Source: Actinomycetota bacterium (GTDB lineage: Bacteria > Actinomycetota > Acidimicrobiia > Acidimicrobiales > Ilumatobacteraceae). Taken from it: a stretch of DNA of 64,000 bases. Position numbers and translations under genes: made by a program. The notes under the pieces are model-generated. The model saw nothing but the letters and a program-made list of their open reading frames with translations, did no database searches and had not been told where the DNA came from. Location of the stretch: NCBI GenBank assembly GCA_963169665.1, contig CAUJET010000113.1:1-64000 (forward strand). Reading direction: 5' to 3'. Within the stretch, counting starts at the first letter, position 1, and every line of letters begins with the position of its first letter. Positions 1-8,517 of the stretch are shown one piece after another.

Positions 1-479
1 GCGAACAGCTCGCGGCTCGCGGGATCCGCGCCGCGCATCCCGCTGACGGTGGCGAACACGAACGCCGGCAGGCACACGAGCCCGGTGGTGAAGTACGCCG
101 GCGGGTCGCCGGCACCCAGCCACAGCACGATCGAGGAGATGTAGGCGACGAATGGCGCCACCTGGATCAGCACGAGCACGGGCTGCGTCGCCCGCTCGGC
201 GAACGGCGACGCCACCAGCAGCGACCCGAGCAGCAGCGCCACGACGAGCGCGCCGCCGAACCCGACGAGGGCGTGACGGGTGGTGATGAGCGACGCGGCG
301 AAGAAGTCGCCCGGCGCCTTGCCGAGATAGCCGAGGATGTCGCTCGGCGCAGTGAGCACGAACGGGCGAACGTCGCGCAGCTGTACGAACCCTTCCCACA
401 CGGCGAGGAAGACGACGATGCCGACGATCGGTGCGACCACGCGTCGACGTCGGGAGGCCGAGCCGGGTCGGTTGCTCAC
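1..479 (-). CDS. ABC transporter permease, SsuC/ThiX/RibX type (partial, C-terminus outside window)
   Basis: This is the membrane subunit of an ABC importer, running off the left edge so only about 159 N-terminal residues are visible. The minus strand reads from GTG at 479. A basic N-terminus is followed by hydrophobic segments at about residues 12-27 and 52-70 and a third beyond residue 80, in the pattern of binding-protein-dependent permeases (BPD_transp_1). The GTG overlaps the stop of the upstream ATPase in a GTGA tetranucleotide, so the two are translationally coupled. Relatives carry aliphatic sulfonates, taurine, thiamine precursors or riboflavin. The substrate cannot be read from the sequence, but the ribE neighbour favours a vitamin precursor. 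Confidence 0.85.
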   Translation of the reverse strand, partial: MSNRPGSASRRRRVVAPIVGIVVFLAVWEGFVQLRDVRPFVLTAPSDILGYLGKAPGDFFAASLITTRHALVGFGGALVVALLLGSLLVASPFAERATQPVLVLIQVAPFVAYISSIVLWLGAGDPPAYFTTGLVCLPAFVFATVSGMRGADPASRELF

Positions 480-1246
480 GACGTCGCTCCGTACATCGCG
501 CCATGGAGCCGGTGGCGCAGATCGGCGCACACGTCGACGAACGCCGGCGTGTCCTCGAGTTCGGGTGGACGCGGGCGGGGGAGGGCGACCTCGAGGTCGG
601 CCGTGACGCGGGCGGGGCGCGGCGAGAACACGAGGACACGATCGCTGAGGAACGCCGCCTCGCTGATCGAGTGGGTCACGAACACGACGGTGGCCGGATG
701 GCGCTCGAGCAGCCGGGCGAGCAGGTCGCGCATCTCCGATCGGGTGATCTCGTCGAGCGCGGCGAACGGCTCGTCCATCAGCACGAGCGGGGCGCCGAGG
801 GCGAACCCGCGCACGAGCGCCACGCGCTGGCGCATGCCGCCCGAGAGCTCGTGCGGATAGGCGCCGAGGAAGTCGGTGAGACCGACCTCGTCGAGCAGCT
901 CGAGGTGATCGGGGTGATGCGATGGTTGGTGCCGACGGTTGATCTCGAGCAGCAGCCGGGCGTTCTCCGCGACCGTGCGCCAGGGCAGCAGGCCGGGTTG
1001 TTGCGGGACGACGGCCAGTCGCTTCGTACGGCGGAGTTCGGCGGGGGAGGCGCCGCCGATCGTCACGGTGCCGGCGGTCGGTTCCTCGAGGCCGGCGATC
1101 ATGCGCAGCAGCGTGCTCTTGCCGCAACCCGACGGCCCGACGAGCGAGAGGAACGATCCGGCCGCGATGTCGAGGTCGAGGCGTTGCACGACCTGCAGGT
1201 CGCCGAACGACTTCGACACACCTCGGATCTCGACGGCGACGCTCAT
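476..1246 (-). CDS. ABC transporter ATPase, nitrate/sulfonate/thiamine-precursor type
   Basis: This 256-residue protein is the cytoplasmic energy-coupling subunit for the permease that follows it. Walker A GPSGCGKST lies at residues 37-45, the ABC signature LSGGM at 134-138 and Walker B LVLMDEP at 154-160. The fold resembles SsuB/TauB/ThiZ-type ATPases. It starts 16 bases after the ribE stop and overlaps the permease start by four bases, so ribE, ATPase and permease form one transcription unit. No solute-binding protein is visible; it would lie beyond the left edge. The transported substrate is uncertain. Confidence 0.9.
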   Translation of the reverse strand: MSVAVEIRGVSKSFGDLQVVQRLDLDIAAGSFLSLVGPSGCGKSTLLRMIAGLEEPTAGTVTIGGASPAELRRTKRLAVVPQQPGLLPWRTVAENARLLLEINRRHQPSHHPDHLELLDEVGLTDFLGAYPHELSGGMRQRVALVRGFALGAPLVLMDEPFAALDEITRSEMRDLLARLLERHPATVVFVTHSISEAAFLSDRVLVFSPRPARVTADLEVALPRPRPPELEDTPAFVDVCADLRHRLHGAMYGATS

Positions 1247-1262
1247 GGGTGCGTGCCGTCGC

Positions 1263-1871
1263 TCAGACCGTGTACGGGCCGACGAGCCGCTCGATGTGCT
1301 TGGCGAGCACGTCGAGCTCGATGTTCACGACGGCGCCGGGGCCCTTCACACCGAGCGTGGTGACGTCCGCGGTGTGGGGGATGACCGCCACGCGGAAGGT
1401 GTCGTCGGTGAGATCGAAGGCCGTGAGGCTGATGCCGTCGACGGTGACCGAACCCTTCTCGACGAGGTAGCGCATGCGATCGGCGGGGATGCGCACGACG
1501 AGATCGGGCGCCGCCTGCACGACGGTGCCGGTGCAGTCGACGTGGCCGAGCACGATGTGACCGCCGAGCCGGTCGCCGAGCGCCATCGGCCGTTCGAGGT
1601 TCACCCGGTCGCCGGCCTGCAGCGCGGCGACGTTGGTGCGTCCGAGCGTCTCGGCGCTCACGTCGGTGCGCCACCAGCCGCTGCCGTCGTCGGTCACGCC
1701 CTGCTCGACGAGGGTGAGGCAGCAACCGTTCACCGCGATCGAGGCACCGAGCCCGGAGCCCTCGAGCACGACCGATGCGGCGATGGTGAGCCGCACGCCA
1801 GCGCCCCACTCGCTGGTGTGCGGGCGGCTGTCGGTCACGGTGCCCAACTCTTCGACGATCCCGGTGAACAT
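1263..1871 (-). CDS. ribE: riboflavin synthase, alpha chain
   Basis: This enzyme dismutates two 6,7-dimethyl-8-ribityllumazine molecules to riboflavin in the cytoplasm. The 202-residue product has the family's characteristic start MFTGIVEELG and the usual two lumazine-binding barrel repeats. The repeats are marked by VNGCCLTL and GHIVLGHVDCTG in the N-terminal half and by VTVDGISLTAF in the C-terminal half. Length is normal for the family. The ATG at 1871 is chosen because the family begins there and a -10 hexamer lies 7 bases upstream. No other rib genes flank it; an ABC ATPase and permease follow directly, which is an unusual partner for ribE. Confidence 0.95.
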   Translation of the reverse strand: MFTGIVEELGTVTDSRPHTSEWGAGVRLTIAASVVLEGSGLGASIAVNGCCLTLVEQGVTDDGSGWWRTDVSAETLGRTNVAALQAGDRVNLERPMALGDRLGGHIVLGHVDCTGTVVQAAPDLVVRIPADRMRYLVEKGSVTVDGISLTAFDLTDDTFRVAVIPHTADVTTLGVKGPGAVVNIELDVLAKHIERLVGPYTV

Positions 1872-1878
1872 CGGCCCG

Positions 1879-1884
1879 AGTGTA
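1879..1884 (-). promoter_or_regulatory. -10 element of leaderless ribE promoter
   Basis: On the minus strand TACACT ends 7 bases before the ribE ATG, which would place the transcription start at or beside the start codon. There is no room for an FMN riboswitch leader. Confidence 0.6.
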
Positions 1885-1905
1885 GGGAGACACGACCGGC
1901 ACGGC

Positions 1906-1972
1906 GTCGGGATGCCGTTGGGATGCCATTGGGGTGCCGTTGGGGTGCCGTTGGGGTGCCGTTGGGAAGGCC
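1906..1972. repeat. 11-bp tandem repeat, six copies
   Basis: Units of the form GTTGGGGTGCC are repeated head to tail at 1906, 1917, 1928, 1939, 1950 and (imperfect, 12 bases) 1961. The middle three units are nearly identical. The array lies about 20 bases upstream of the ribE promoter and 150 bases before rpsO, outside any supported gene. Confidence 0.85.
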
Positions 1973-2121
1973 ACGATCGTGCCGATAGCATCGCTGCGTC
2001 CGTCAGGGACCCCGCCATCTCGTCCGTCCGGCTCCGCCGGGCGACGAACGGCGAACCGGGCCTCTCGCGCGATGCCGAGCACCGACCGGTGCCGGCGACC
2101 TCCTTCCGGAAGGCATGAATC

Positions 2122-2379
2122 ATGGTCGACAAGAACGCAACCATCGGCGCGCACAAGCTGCACGAGAGCGACACCGGCTCCCCCGAGGTGCAGATCGCAC
2201 TGCTCACCGCTCGCATCAACGAGCTCACCGAACACCTCAAGAAGCACAAGAAGGACCACCACAGCCGTCGTGGCCTGCTCATGATGGTCGGCCGTCGTCG
2301 CCGCATGCTCGACTACGTGAAGAACATCGACATCGAGCGTTACCGCACGATCGTCGCCGCCAACGGCCTCCGTCGCTGA
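2122..2379 (+). CDS. rpsO: 30S ribosomal protein S15
   Basis: S15 is a primary 16S rRNA-binding protein of the small-subunit platform. The 85-residue product has the standard length and the family core, including [13 protein letters not shown] near residue 17, [19 protein letters not shown] around residues 35-54 and RRRMLDYVK. It precedes pnp, the classical bacterial order, with a 370-base spacer containing strong hairpins. In many bacteria S15 represses its own translation; nothing specific to that could be confirmed here. Confidence 0.98.
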   Translation: MVDKNATIGAHKLHESDTGSPEVQIALLTARINELTEHLKKHKKDHHSRRGLLMMVGRRRRMLDYVKNIDIERYRTIVAANGLRR

Positions 2380-2749
2380 GCGACCGTTCGTCGATCGGGC
2401 GGCTCCGCCGCCCACCACGTCGCTGGAACACGGGCCTCTCCGGGGGCCTGTGTTCGCGTCCGGGCCCCGTCTGGTCGCCGGTCCCGCCCCAGCTCAGCGA
2501 TGGTGTCATCAGGTCGGTGCCGCCGGGGATCCGCCCGTTTCGGCGCGCCCGCTGGTAGCCTCCACTCGATACATCAACCGAGCGGATCACTGGATCGGTT
2601 GTCAGTCGCCTCAGCCGAGGCTCCCGTGGGGGGAACGTCCGAACCGGACGCCTTGCCGGTAGCAGCCTCGACCGTGCCGACTGGGAACCGGCCTCCGCTC
2701 CAACCGTCGAGGCGAGGGACACAACTCGCCCGACCGAAAGGAGCTCGAC
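2380..2749. other. rpsO-pnp intergenic spacer
   Basis: This 370-base stretch has no supported gene. It holds two hairpins just after rpsO (2397-2413 and 2427-2454), a possible -10 element TAGCCT near 2554-2559, and a good ribosome-binding site (AAAGGAG) just before pnp. The hairpins could terminate, attenuate or mark processing of rpsO-pnp readthrough RNA. Confidence 0.6.
2427..2454 (+). terminator. rpsO downstream hairpin (terminator or processing site)
   Basis: AACACGGGCC at 2427-2436 pairs with GGCCTGTGTT at 2445-2454 (10 bp, one G-U) around an 8-base loop. A second perfect 7-bp hairpin, GGGCGGC/GCCGCCC, precedes it at 2397-2413. No long U-tract follows, so termination is likely partial or the stems are RNA-processing/stability elements, as is known between rpsO and pnp elsewhere. 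Confidence 0.5.
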
Positions 2750-5203
2750 ATGGCTGACGCCATTCGAGTGTCGGGTCCCGTTGCGGGCACCGACAAGACC
2801 CTGTCGTTCGAGACCGGCAAGCTCGCGCTGCAGAGCCAGGGGGCCGTCGTGGCCAGCCTGGGCCGCACCACCGTGCTCGCCACCGCGAACGCCGCCAAGG
2901 ACGTCCGTCCGGGCACCGACTTCTTCCCGCTCACCATCGACGTCGAAGAGCGTTCGTATGCAGCCGGCAAGATCCCGGGCTCGTTCTTCCGTCGTGAGGG
3001 CCGTCCCACCGAGGACGCCATCCTCACCTGTCGCCTCACCGATCGCCCGCTGCGTCCGGCCTTCCCCGAGGGCTTCCGCAACGAGACCCAGGTCGTGCTC
3101 ACGATCCTCGGCGCCGACATGGCCAACCCGCACGACGTGCTCAGCATCAACGCCGCCTCGGCTGCGCTGATGATCTCGGGCATCCCGTTCGACGGCCCGA
3201 TCGGTGCGGTGCGCATCGCCCACAGCCAGACCGGCGAGTGGATCCCGCATCCCACCTACGAAGAGGGTGACGCCAGCACGTTCGAGCTCGTCGTCGCCGG
3301 TCGCCAGCTCGACAACGGCGACGTCGCGATCATGATGGTCGAGGCCGGCGGCACCGCCAAGAGCTTCGACTACTACGCCAACGGCGCCCCGAAGGTCGAC
3401 GAGGCCGCCCTCGCCGGTGGTCTCGAGGCCTGCAAGCAGTACATCAAGGAGTCGATCGCCCTCCAGCGTCAGCTCGTCGCCTCGGTGATCGCCACCAAGG
3501 GCCCGATCACCCCGATGACCTACACGCCGCAGCTCGACTACGGCCAGGACGTCATGGACGCCGTGGCGCCCGACGCCACCGCCCCCCTCGCCATCGCAGC
3601 TGCGATCGCCGGCAAGGCCGAGCGGAACGCGGCCACCGACGCCGTCGCCGCCGCTGCCATCGCCAAGCTCGCAGGAGAGGGCGGAGCGTTCGCCGGCCGC
3701 GAGCGCGAGATCAAAGAAGCCGTGCGCAGCCTCACCAAGAAGGCCGTGCGCAAGCGCATCGTCGACGAGGGTGCCCGCATCGACGGCCGCGGTCCTCGCG
3801 ACCTGCGTCCGTTGAGCAGCGAAGTGGGCGTGCTGCCCACCGCTCACGGCACCGGCCTGTTCCAGCGTGGCGAGACCCAGGTGATGAACGTCGTCACCAT
3901 GGCCATGCCGCGCATGAACCAGCTGATGGACACCCTCAGCCCGGAGACCCACAAGTACTTCCTGTTCCACTACAACATGGCCCCGTGGGCCAACGGTGAG
4001 ACGGGCCGCGTCGGTTCGCCGAAGCGCCGCGAGATCGGCCACGGTGCGCTCGCCGCCCGTGCGCTCCTCCCGGTGCTGCCGAGCCAGGAGGACTTCAGCT
4101 ACACGCTGCGCCTCGTGGCCGAAGTGCTCGCCTCCAACGGCTCCACCTCGATGGCGTCGGTCTGCTCGGGTTCGCTCGCGCTGATGGACGCCGGTGTGCC
4201 GATCCGTGCGGCCGTCGCCGGTATCGCGATGGGCCTCGTGTATGCCGAGGGCAAGTACACCACCCTCACCGACATCCTCGGCGCCGAGGATGCCTTCGGT
4301 GACATGGACTTCAAGGTCGCCGGCACCGCCGACGCGATCACGGCACTGCAGCTCGACACTAAGATCGACGGCATCCCCGCCGACGTCCTGGCCGCCGCGC
4401 TCGACCAGGCCAAGGAAGCCCGCACCGAGATCCTCGCCAACATGAACGCCTGCATCGCCGCCCCGCGCGACGAAGTGGCCGCCACGGCGCCGAAGATCAT
4501 CTCGATCACCATCCCGATGGACAAGATCGGTGAGGTCATCGGGCCCAAGGGCAAGGTCATCAACACCATCCAGCAGGAGACCGGCGCCGACATCGCGGTG
4601 GACGACGACGGCTCGGTCGGCATCGTCACCATCGGTGCCGTCGAGGCCTTCCGCATGGAAGAGGCCAAGGCACGCATCCTCGCGATCGTGTCGCCGCCGA
4701 TGGCCGAGGTGGGCGCCACGTACATGGGCAAGGTCGTGAACATCACCAAGTTCGGTGCGTTCGTGAACATCCTCCCGGGTCGTGACGGTCTGGTGCACAT
4801 CTCGAAGCTGGGCCGCGGCAAGCGGATCAACTCGGTCGAGGACGTGCTGCAGCTCGGTCAGGAGATCGAGGTCGTGGTCGAGGAGATCGACGAGAAGGGC
4901 AAGGTCAGCCTCACCCCGACCGCCGCATGGTCGGCAGCCGGTGGCGAGGGCGACGGCGGCTCGAGCGAGTCGTCCGGCTCGTCTGGTTCGTCCGCACCGT
5001 CGGCCCCGGTCGGTGACGTCGTGTCGTTCGACGACGCGTTCGACGCCGAACTCGCCGGCGAGCTCGGTGACCTCGGCCCCGGCGGCGAAGCCGGTGGCAA
5101 CACCAGCGGCGGCGGCGAGCGCAGCGGCGGCGATCGTGGCCGTGGCGGTCGTGGCCGCGGCGGCGAGCGCGGCGGCGACCGCGGCGGCCGTCGTCACCGC
5201 TGA
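2750..5203 (+). CDS. pnp: polyribonucleotide nucleotidyltransferase (PNPase)
   Basis: PNPase degrades RNA phosphorolytically 3' to 5' and can polymerise tails. The 817-residue protein has two RNase PH-like domains (about residues 10-230 and 330-560) separated by an alpha-helical linker. A KH domain follows, with the GxxG loop GPKG from residue 598, then an S1 RNA-binding domain at about 658-730 containing GKVVNITKFGAFV. The last 80 residues are unusual: a serine-rich acidic linker, then an arginine-glycine tail (GRGGRGRGGERGG) that could bind RNA or drive condensation. RBS AAAGGAG precedes the ATG. It follows rpsO and precedes an M16 protease. Confidence 0.98.
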   Translation: MADAIRVSGPVAGTDKTLSFETGKLALQSQGAVVASLGRTTVLATANAAKDVRPGTDFFPLTIDVEERSYAAGKIPGSFFRREGRPTEDAILTCRLTDRPLRPAFPEGFRNETQVVLTILGADMANPHDVLSINAASAALMISGIPFDGPIGAVRIAHSQTGEWIPHPTYEEGDASTFELVVAGRQLDNGDVAIMMVEAGGTAKSFDYYANGAPKVDEAALAGGLEACKQYIKESIALQRQLVASVIATKGPITPMTYTPQLDYGQDVMDAVAPDATAPLAIAAAIAGKAERNAATDAVAAAAIAKLAGEGGAFAGREREIKEAVRSLTKKAVRKRIVDEGARIDGRGPRDLRPLSSEVGVLPTAHGTGLFQRGETQVMNVVTMAMPRMNQLMDTLSPETHKYFLFHYNMAPWANGETGRVGSPKRREIGHGALAARALLPVLPSQEDFSYTLRLVAEVLASNGSTSMASVCSGSLALMDAGVPIRAAVAGIAMGLVYAEGKYTTLTDILGAEDAFGDMDFKVAGTADAITALQLDTKIDGIPADVLAAALDQAKEARTEILANMNACIAAPRDEVAATAPKIISITIPMDKIGEVIGPKGKVINTIQQETGADIAVDDDGSVGIVTIGAVEAFRMEEAKARILAIVSPPMAEVGATYMGKVVNITKFGAFVNILPGRDGLVHISKLGRGKRINSVEDVLQLGQEIEVVVEEIDEKGKVSLTPTAAWSAAGGEGDGGSSESSGSSGSSAPSAPVGDVVSFDDAFDAELAGELGDLGPGGEAGGNTSGGGERSGGDRGRGGRGRGGERGGDRGGRRHR

Positions 5204-5247
5204 TCATCGTCTGCTGATCCTGATCAGATGATGGAACTGCCGAACCG

Positions 5248-6471
5248 GTGACCGATCTCCGGATCACACAACTCGATGCAGGCCTGACGGTGGCCACCGA
5301 ACGCGTGCCCGGCACGCGGTCGGTGGCCACCGGCGTCTGGGTCGCGGTCGGTGCGCGTGACGAGGACGAGTCGATGAGCGGCGCGAGCCACTTCCTCGAG
5401 CACCTCCTCTTCAAGGGCACCGAACGGCGCAGCGCGAGCGACATCTCGCGCACCATCGACCGCTACGGCGGCGACATCAACGCGTTCACCACGAAGGAGT
5501 ACACGGCGTACTACTGCCGGCTCCCCGAACGCCATGCGGCGATCGGCATCGACCTGCTCGGCGACGTGCTCACCGACCCGTCGCTGCGTCCCGCCGACGT
5601 CGACACCGAGCGTCAGGTGATCCTCGAGGAGATCGCCATGGACGACGACAGCCCCGACGACGTCGCCCAGCAACGCTTCGCCGAACAGCTCTACCTCGAC
5701 CATCCGCTCGGGCGCGACACCGCAGGGTCACCCGACACGGTCGAAACCATCTCGGCCGAACAGGTGCGCGCCTTCTTCGAGCAGCACTACACCGCCGGCT
5801 CGATGGTCATCTCCGTGGCGGGTCCGAGCGACCACGACGAACTGCTGGCGATGATCGACACCTCGTTCTCGCGGGTGCGCCCCGGCGACGGACGAATCCC
5901 TCGCGCCGCGCCGTCGGGCACCGGCACGGCCGTCACGATCGAGGACGACACCGAGCAGGTGCACCTCGTGATCGGTGGCCGCGGCCTCGATCGCACCGAT
6001 CCTGAGCGTGAAGCGCTCGATGTCGTCAACCACGTCCTCGGCGGCGGGCTGTCGAGCCGGCTGTTCGAGGAGATCCGCGAGAAGCGTGGTCTCGTCTACT
6101 CGGTGTTCTCCGGTCTCGCCTGCTACAGCGACACGGGGTCGTGGTCGATCAGTACGAGCACCCAACCTCGCCACGCGTCCGCGGTCGTCGAGCTCGTCAT
6201 GGCCGAGCTCCGCAAGCTCGTGGCTGTCGGCATCACCGACGACGAACTCGACATCGCCCGCGGCTATCTCACCGGCGCGTACGAGCTCGGCCTCGAGGAC
6301 ACGGGCAGTCGCATGGCCCGCAATGGTGGGTTGCTGTGCACGCGTGGGGAGATCATGCCGGTGGCCGAGCAGGTGCAGCGTTGGATGGCGGTCGACCAGG
6401 CCGCCGTGCGCCGGGTGATCGATCGCGTCTTCAGCGACGATCCCCTCGTCGTCACGGTCGGCCCCGCCTGA
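5248..6471 (+). CDS. M16 family zinc peptidase (processing peptidase-like)
   Basis: This is a 407-residue inverzincin-type metallopeptidase. The inverted zinc motif HFLEH lies at residues 48-52, with the expected distal glutamate region (VILEEIAM) about 75 residues later. The C-terminal half has the second M16 fold with the GGGLSSRLFEEIREKRGLVYS signature region. Length matches single-chain bacterial PqqL/YmxG-like proteins such as those encoded after pnp in many Gram-positive bacteria. It starts with GTG 44 bases after pnp, so co-transcription is likely. The substrate is unknown; peptide processing or turnover is the family role. Confidence 0.93.
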   Translation: MTDLRITQLDAGLTVATERVPGTRSVATGVWVAVGARDEDESMSGASHFLEHLLFKGTERRSASDISRTIDRYGGDINAFTTKEYTAYYCRLPERHAAIGIDLLGDVLTDPSLRPADVDTERQVILEEIAMDDDSPDDVAQQRFAEQLYLDHPLGRDTAGSPDTVETISAEQVRAFFEQHYTAGSMVISVAGPSDHDELLAMIDTSFSRVRPGDGRIPRAAPSGTGTAVTIEDDTEQVHLVIGGRGLDRTDPEREALDVVNHVLGGGLSSRLFEEIREKRGLVYSVFSGLACYSDTGSWSISTSTQPRHASAVVELVMAELRKLVAVGITDDELDIARGYLTGAYELGLEDTGSRMARNGGLLCTRGEIMPVAEQVQRWMAVDQAAVRRVIDRVFSDDPLVVTVGPA

Positions 6472-6526
6472 CCGTTTCGTCGGTCGGGAGTAGGGTCCGG
6501 CCGGCCCGGTGGAGGAAGATGGCGGG

Positions 6527-7921
6527 ATGAACTCCTTCGCCCGGGAACACGAGTCCTCGTTCTGGTGGCAGGACCTCGATCCGGACGACCGGGCGGACGT
6601 CAGAGCACCGCTCGCCGGTGACGTGCACTGCGACGTCGTGATCGTCGGCGCCGGTTTCACGGGCCTGTGGTCGGCCCACTCCCTGCTCTCGATCGATCCG
6701 ACCCTACGGGTACTCGTGCTCGACCAGTGGGTCGCCGGCGCCGGTGCCAGCAGCCGCAACGGTGGTTGGTGCTCGGGGCTCCTGCCGCTCGGATGGGACG
6801 ACCTCGCCCGTCGGTACGGGCGCGACGCAACGCTCACCTTCCAACGTGAAGCCGATCGCACGGTCGACGAGATCGTGCGTGTCGTCGCCGAGGAAGGCAT
6901 CGACGCCGGCATCGCCAAGGGCGGGTACCTGTGCACCGCATCCAACACGGTGCAGCTCGCCTCGCTGCGCCACCAACTCGCGGACGCTCGCTCGTGGGGG
7001 CGCACCGAGGACGATCTCCGTCTGCTCGACGCTGCTGAGGCCCGTTCGATGATCGGTGCCGCACGGGTCGAGGGCGGGCTGTACACGCCGCACTGCGCAG
7101 CGGTGCAGCCGGCCGCGCTCGTCCGTGGCCTCGCTCGGGCGGTGGAGCGCCGGGGCGGGGTGATCCACGACCACACACGGGTGCTGTCGATCGAACCCGG
7201 GCGCGTCGTCGCCGAGCACGGCACCGTGCGCGCCGAGGTGGTGGTGCGCGCGACGGAGGGGTACACCGCGGCGCTGCCGGGGCACCGGCGTCGGATCCTG
7301 CCGGTGTACACGACGATGGTCGCGACCGAACCGTTGTCCGATGCCTTCTGGGACTCGGTCGGCTGGTCCGAGCGCGCAACGTTCAACGATGCGAGGCGGG
7401 TGATCTTCTACGCCCAACGCACGGCCGACGGCCGGATCGCGATCGGTCGGCCGGAGCCGCGCTCGTACCGGTTCGGCAGCGGGTTGGGTGTCATCGAGGA
7501 CCTCCCCGGAGCCGAGGCGCGGCTGCGCGCCGTCCTGACGGAGCAGTTCCCGGATCTGGCGAAGGTGCGCATCGACCATCGGTGGGGTGGCGTCATCGGT
7601 ATCCCGCGCGACTGGACGCCGGCGGTCACCTTCGATCGCGGCAGTGGACTCGCCACCGCCGGCGGCTACACGGGCGACGGCGTTGCGCTCACCAACCTGG
7701 CCGGCCGGACGCTGGCGGACCTGGTGCTGGGCCGTGACACCGAGCTGGTCCGGCTGCCGATCGCGCAGCACGCGAACCCCGGCTGGGAGCCCGAACCCTT
7801 CCGCTTCGTCGGTGTGGCCCTCGGGTCGCGGCTGGCGCGGATGGCCGACGACCGGGAGTTCCGCACCGAGCGCCCGTCCCGCGTGCTCAGCGGCATGGCG
7901 GAACGCCTCACCGGCATCTGA
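6527..7921 (+). CDS. FAD-dependent amine oxidase-like oxidoreductase (DAO superfamily)
   Basis: The protein has 464 residues from ATG 6527, which is preceded by GGAGGA ten bases upstream. An N-terminal dinucleotide-binding motif VVIVGAGFTGLWSA and the SSRNGGWCSG segment place it in the D-amino-acid oxidase/glycine oxidase superfamily, closest in style to gamma-glutamylputrescine oxidases (PuuB). A C-terminal GGYTGDGVALTN motif contacts FAD in this family. Such enzymes oxidise amine C-N bonds using oxygen and release peroxide. It stands alone, so its substrate is not fixed by context. A glutamine-synthetase-like ligase and a class III aminotransferase elsewhere in the window would suit polyamine catabolism. 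Confidence 0.85.
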   Translation: MNSFAREHESSFWWQDLDPDDRADVRAPLAGDVHCDVVIVGAGFTGLWSAHSLLSIDPTLRVLVLDQWVAGAGASSRNGGWCSGLLPLGWDDLARRYGRDATLTFQREADRTVDEIVRVVAEEGIDAGIAKGGYLCTASNTVQLASLRHQLADARSWGRTEDDLRLLDAAEARSMIGAARVEGGLYTPHCAAVQPAALVRGLARAVERRGGVIHDHTRVLSIEPGRVVAEHGTVRAEVVVRATEGYTAALPGHRRRILPVYTTMVATEPLSDAFWDSVGWSERATFNDARRVIFYAQRTADGRIAIGRPEPRSYRFGSGLGVIEDLPGAEARLRAVLTEQFPDLAKVRIDHRWGGVIGIPRDWTPAVTFDRGSGLATAGGYTGDGVALTNLAGRTLADLVLGRDTELVRLPIAQHANPGWEPEPFRFVGVALGSRLARMADDREFRTERPSRVLSGMAERLTGI

Positions 7922-7971
7922 CCGGGCCGAACGACGGTCGCGATGCCGGTGCGCAGGAAATCTTGTGTCGG

Positions 7972-7998
7972 TGTCGAAATGGGCCTGGTGTCCGCGTC
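7972..7998 (+). promoter_or_regulatory. putative ECF sigma promoter of the SRPBCC-YCII-ECF operon
   Basis: TGTCGAAA at 7972-7979 and CGTC at 7995-7998 are separated by 15 bases, the bipartite form of an ECF sigma promoter. It lies 54 bases upstream of the first gene of an operon that encodes an ECF sigma factor, so positive autoregulation is the natural reading. Confidence 0.5.
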
Positions 7999-8052
7999 TG
8001 TGGGGTGAGTCGCCGGAGTGGCCGGCGACATCCCACGAAGGAGCACCCAGCA

Positions 8053-8505
8053 ATGGACATGACCCACATCAACATCACGCTCGCCATCCGAGCGACCCCC
8101 GAGGCCGTGTGGAACGCACTGGTCGACGGTGACACCACACCCGCGTACTACCTCGGCTTCCGCGCCGAGTTCGACCTCCGCCCGGGGACGCCGTACCGCT
8201 ATTCGGCCGGCGGCGGATCGATGATCACCGGCACCGTCGTCGAGGTGGACCCGATGCGACGTCTCGTCACCACGTTCAACGGCGCCTGGGAACCGGCCGT
8301 CGCCGAGCTGCCCGAATCGGAGGTGACCTTCGAACTCGTCGACCCGTTCATGCCGATGCCCGGTGTGACGTTCCTGTCCTGCACGCATCGCGGCGTCCCT
8401 GCCCGACCGGTTCGCGATCATCTGGAGCTGGGTTGGGTGTCGATCCTCTCGGGACTCAAGACTCTGCTCGAGACCGGGGCGCCGATGCTCGGCGCGGCCG
8501 CCTGA
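8053..8505 (+). CDS. SRPBCC/AHSA1-domain protein
   Basis: This 150-residue protein has the START-like SRPBCC (Aha1 C-terminal/polyketide cyclase) fold pattern. It opens with a beta strand, then the typical ATPEAVWNALVDGD helix, and has GTVVEVDPMRRLVTTFNG in mid-protein. The fold makes a hydrophobic ligand cavity. ATG 8053 is chosen because AAGGAG sits about 10 bases before it. It is the first gene of a three-gene operon with a YCII protein (12 bases downstream) and an ECF42-like sigma factor. SRPBCC and YCII proteins are common partners of such sigma factors, though the signal they sense is unknown. Confidence 0.85.
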   Translation: MDMTHINITLAIRATPEAVWNALVDGDTTPAYYLGFRAEFDLRPGTPYRYSAGGGSMITGTVVEVDPMRRLVTTFNGAWEPAVAELPESEVTFELVDPFMPMPGVTFLSCTHRGVPARPVRDHLELGWVSILSGLKTLLETGAPMLGAAA

Positions 8506-8517
8506 GAGGAGCACGAC

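Noticed and set aside
1872..2121. FMN riboswitch before ribE
   Set aside because: The -10 is 7 bases from the ATG, leaving no leader, and no RFN-like conserved segments were seen.
2279..5197. A 972-codon open frame on the minus strand opposite pnp
   Set aside because: It is antisense to pnp, has an H/R/D/G-rich composition typical of shadow frames in GC-rich DNA, and matches no protein family.
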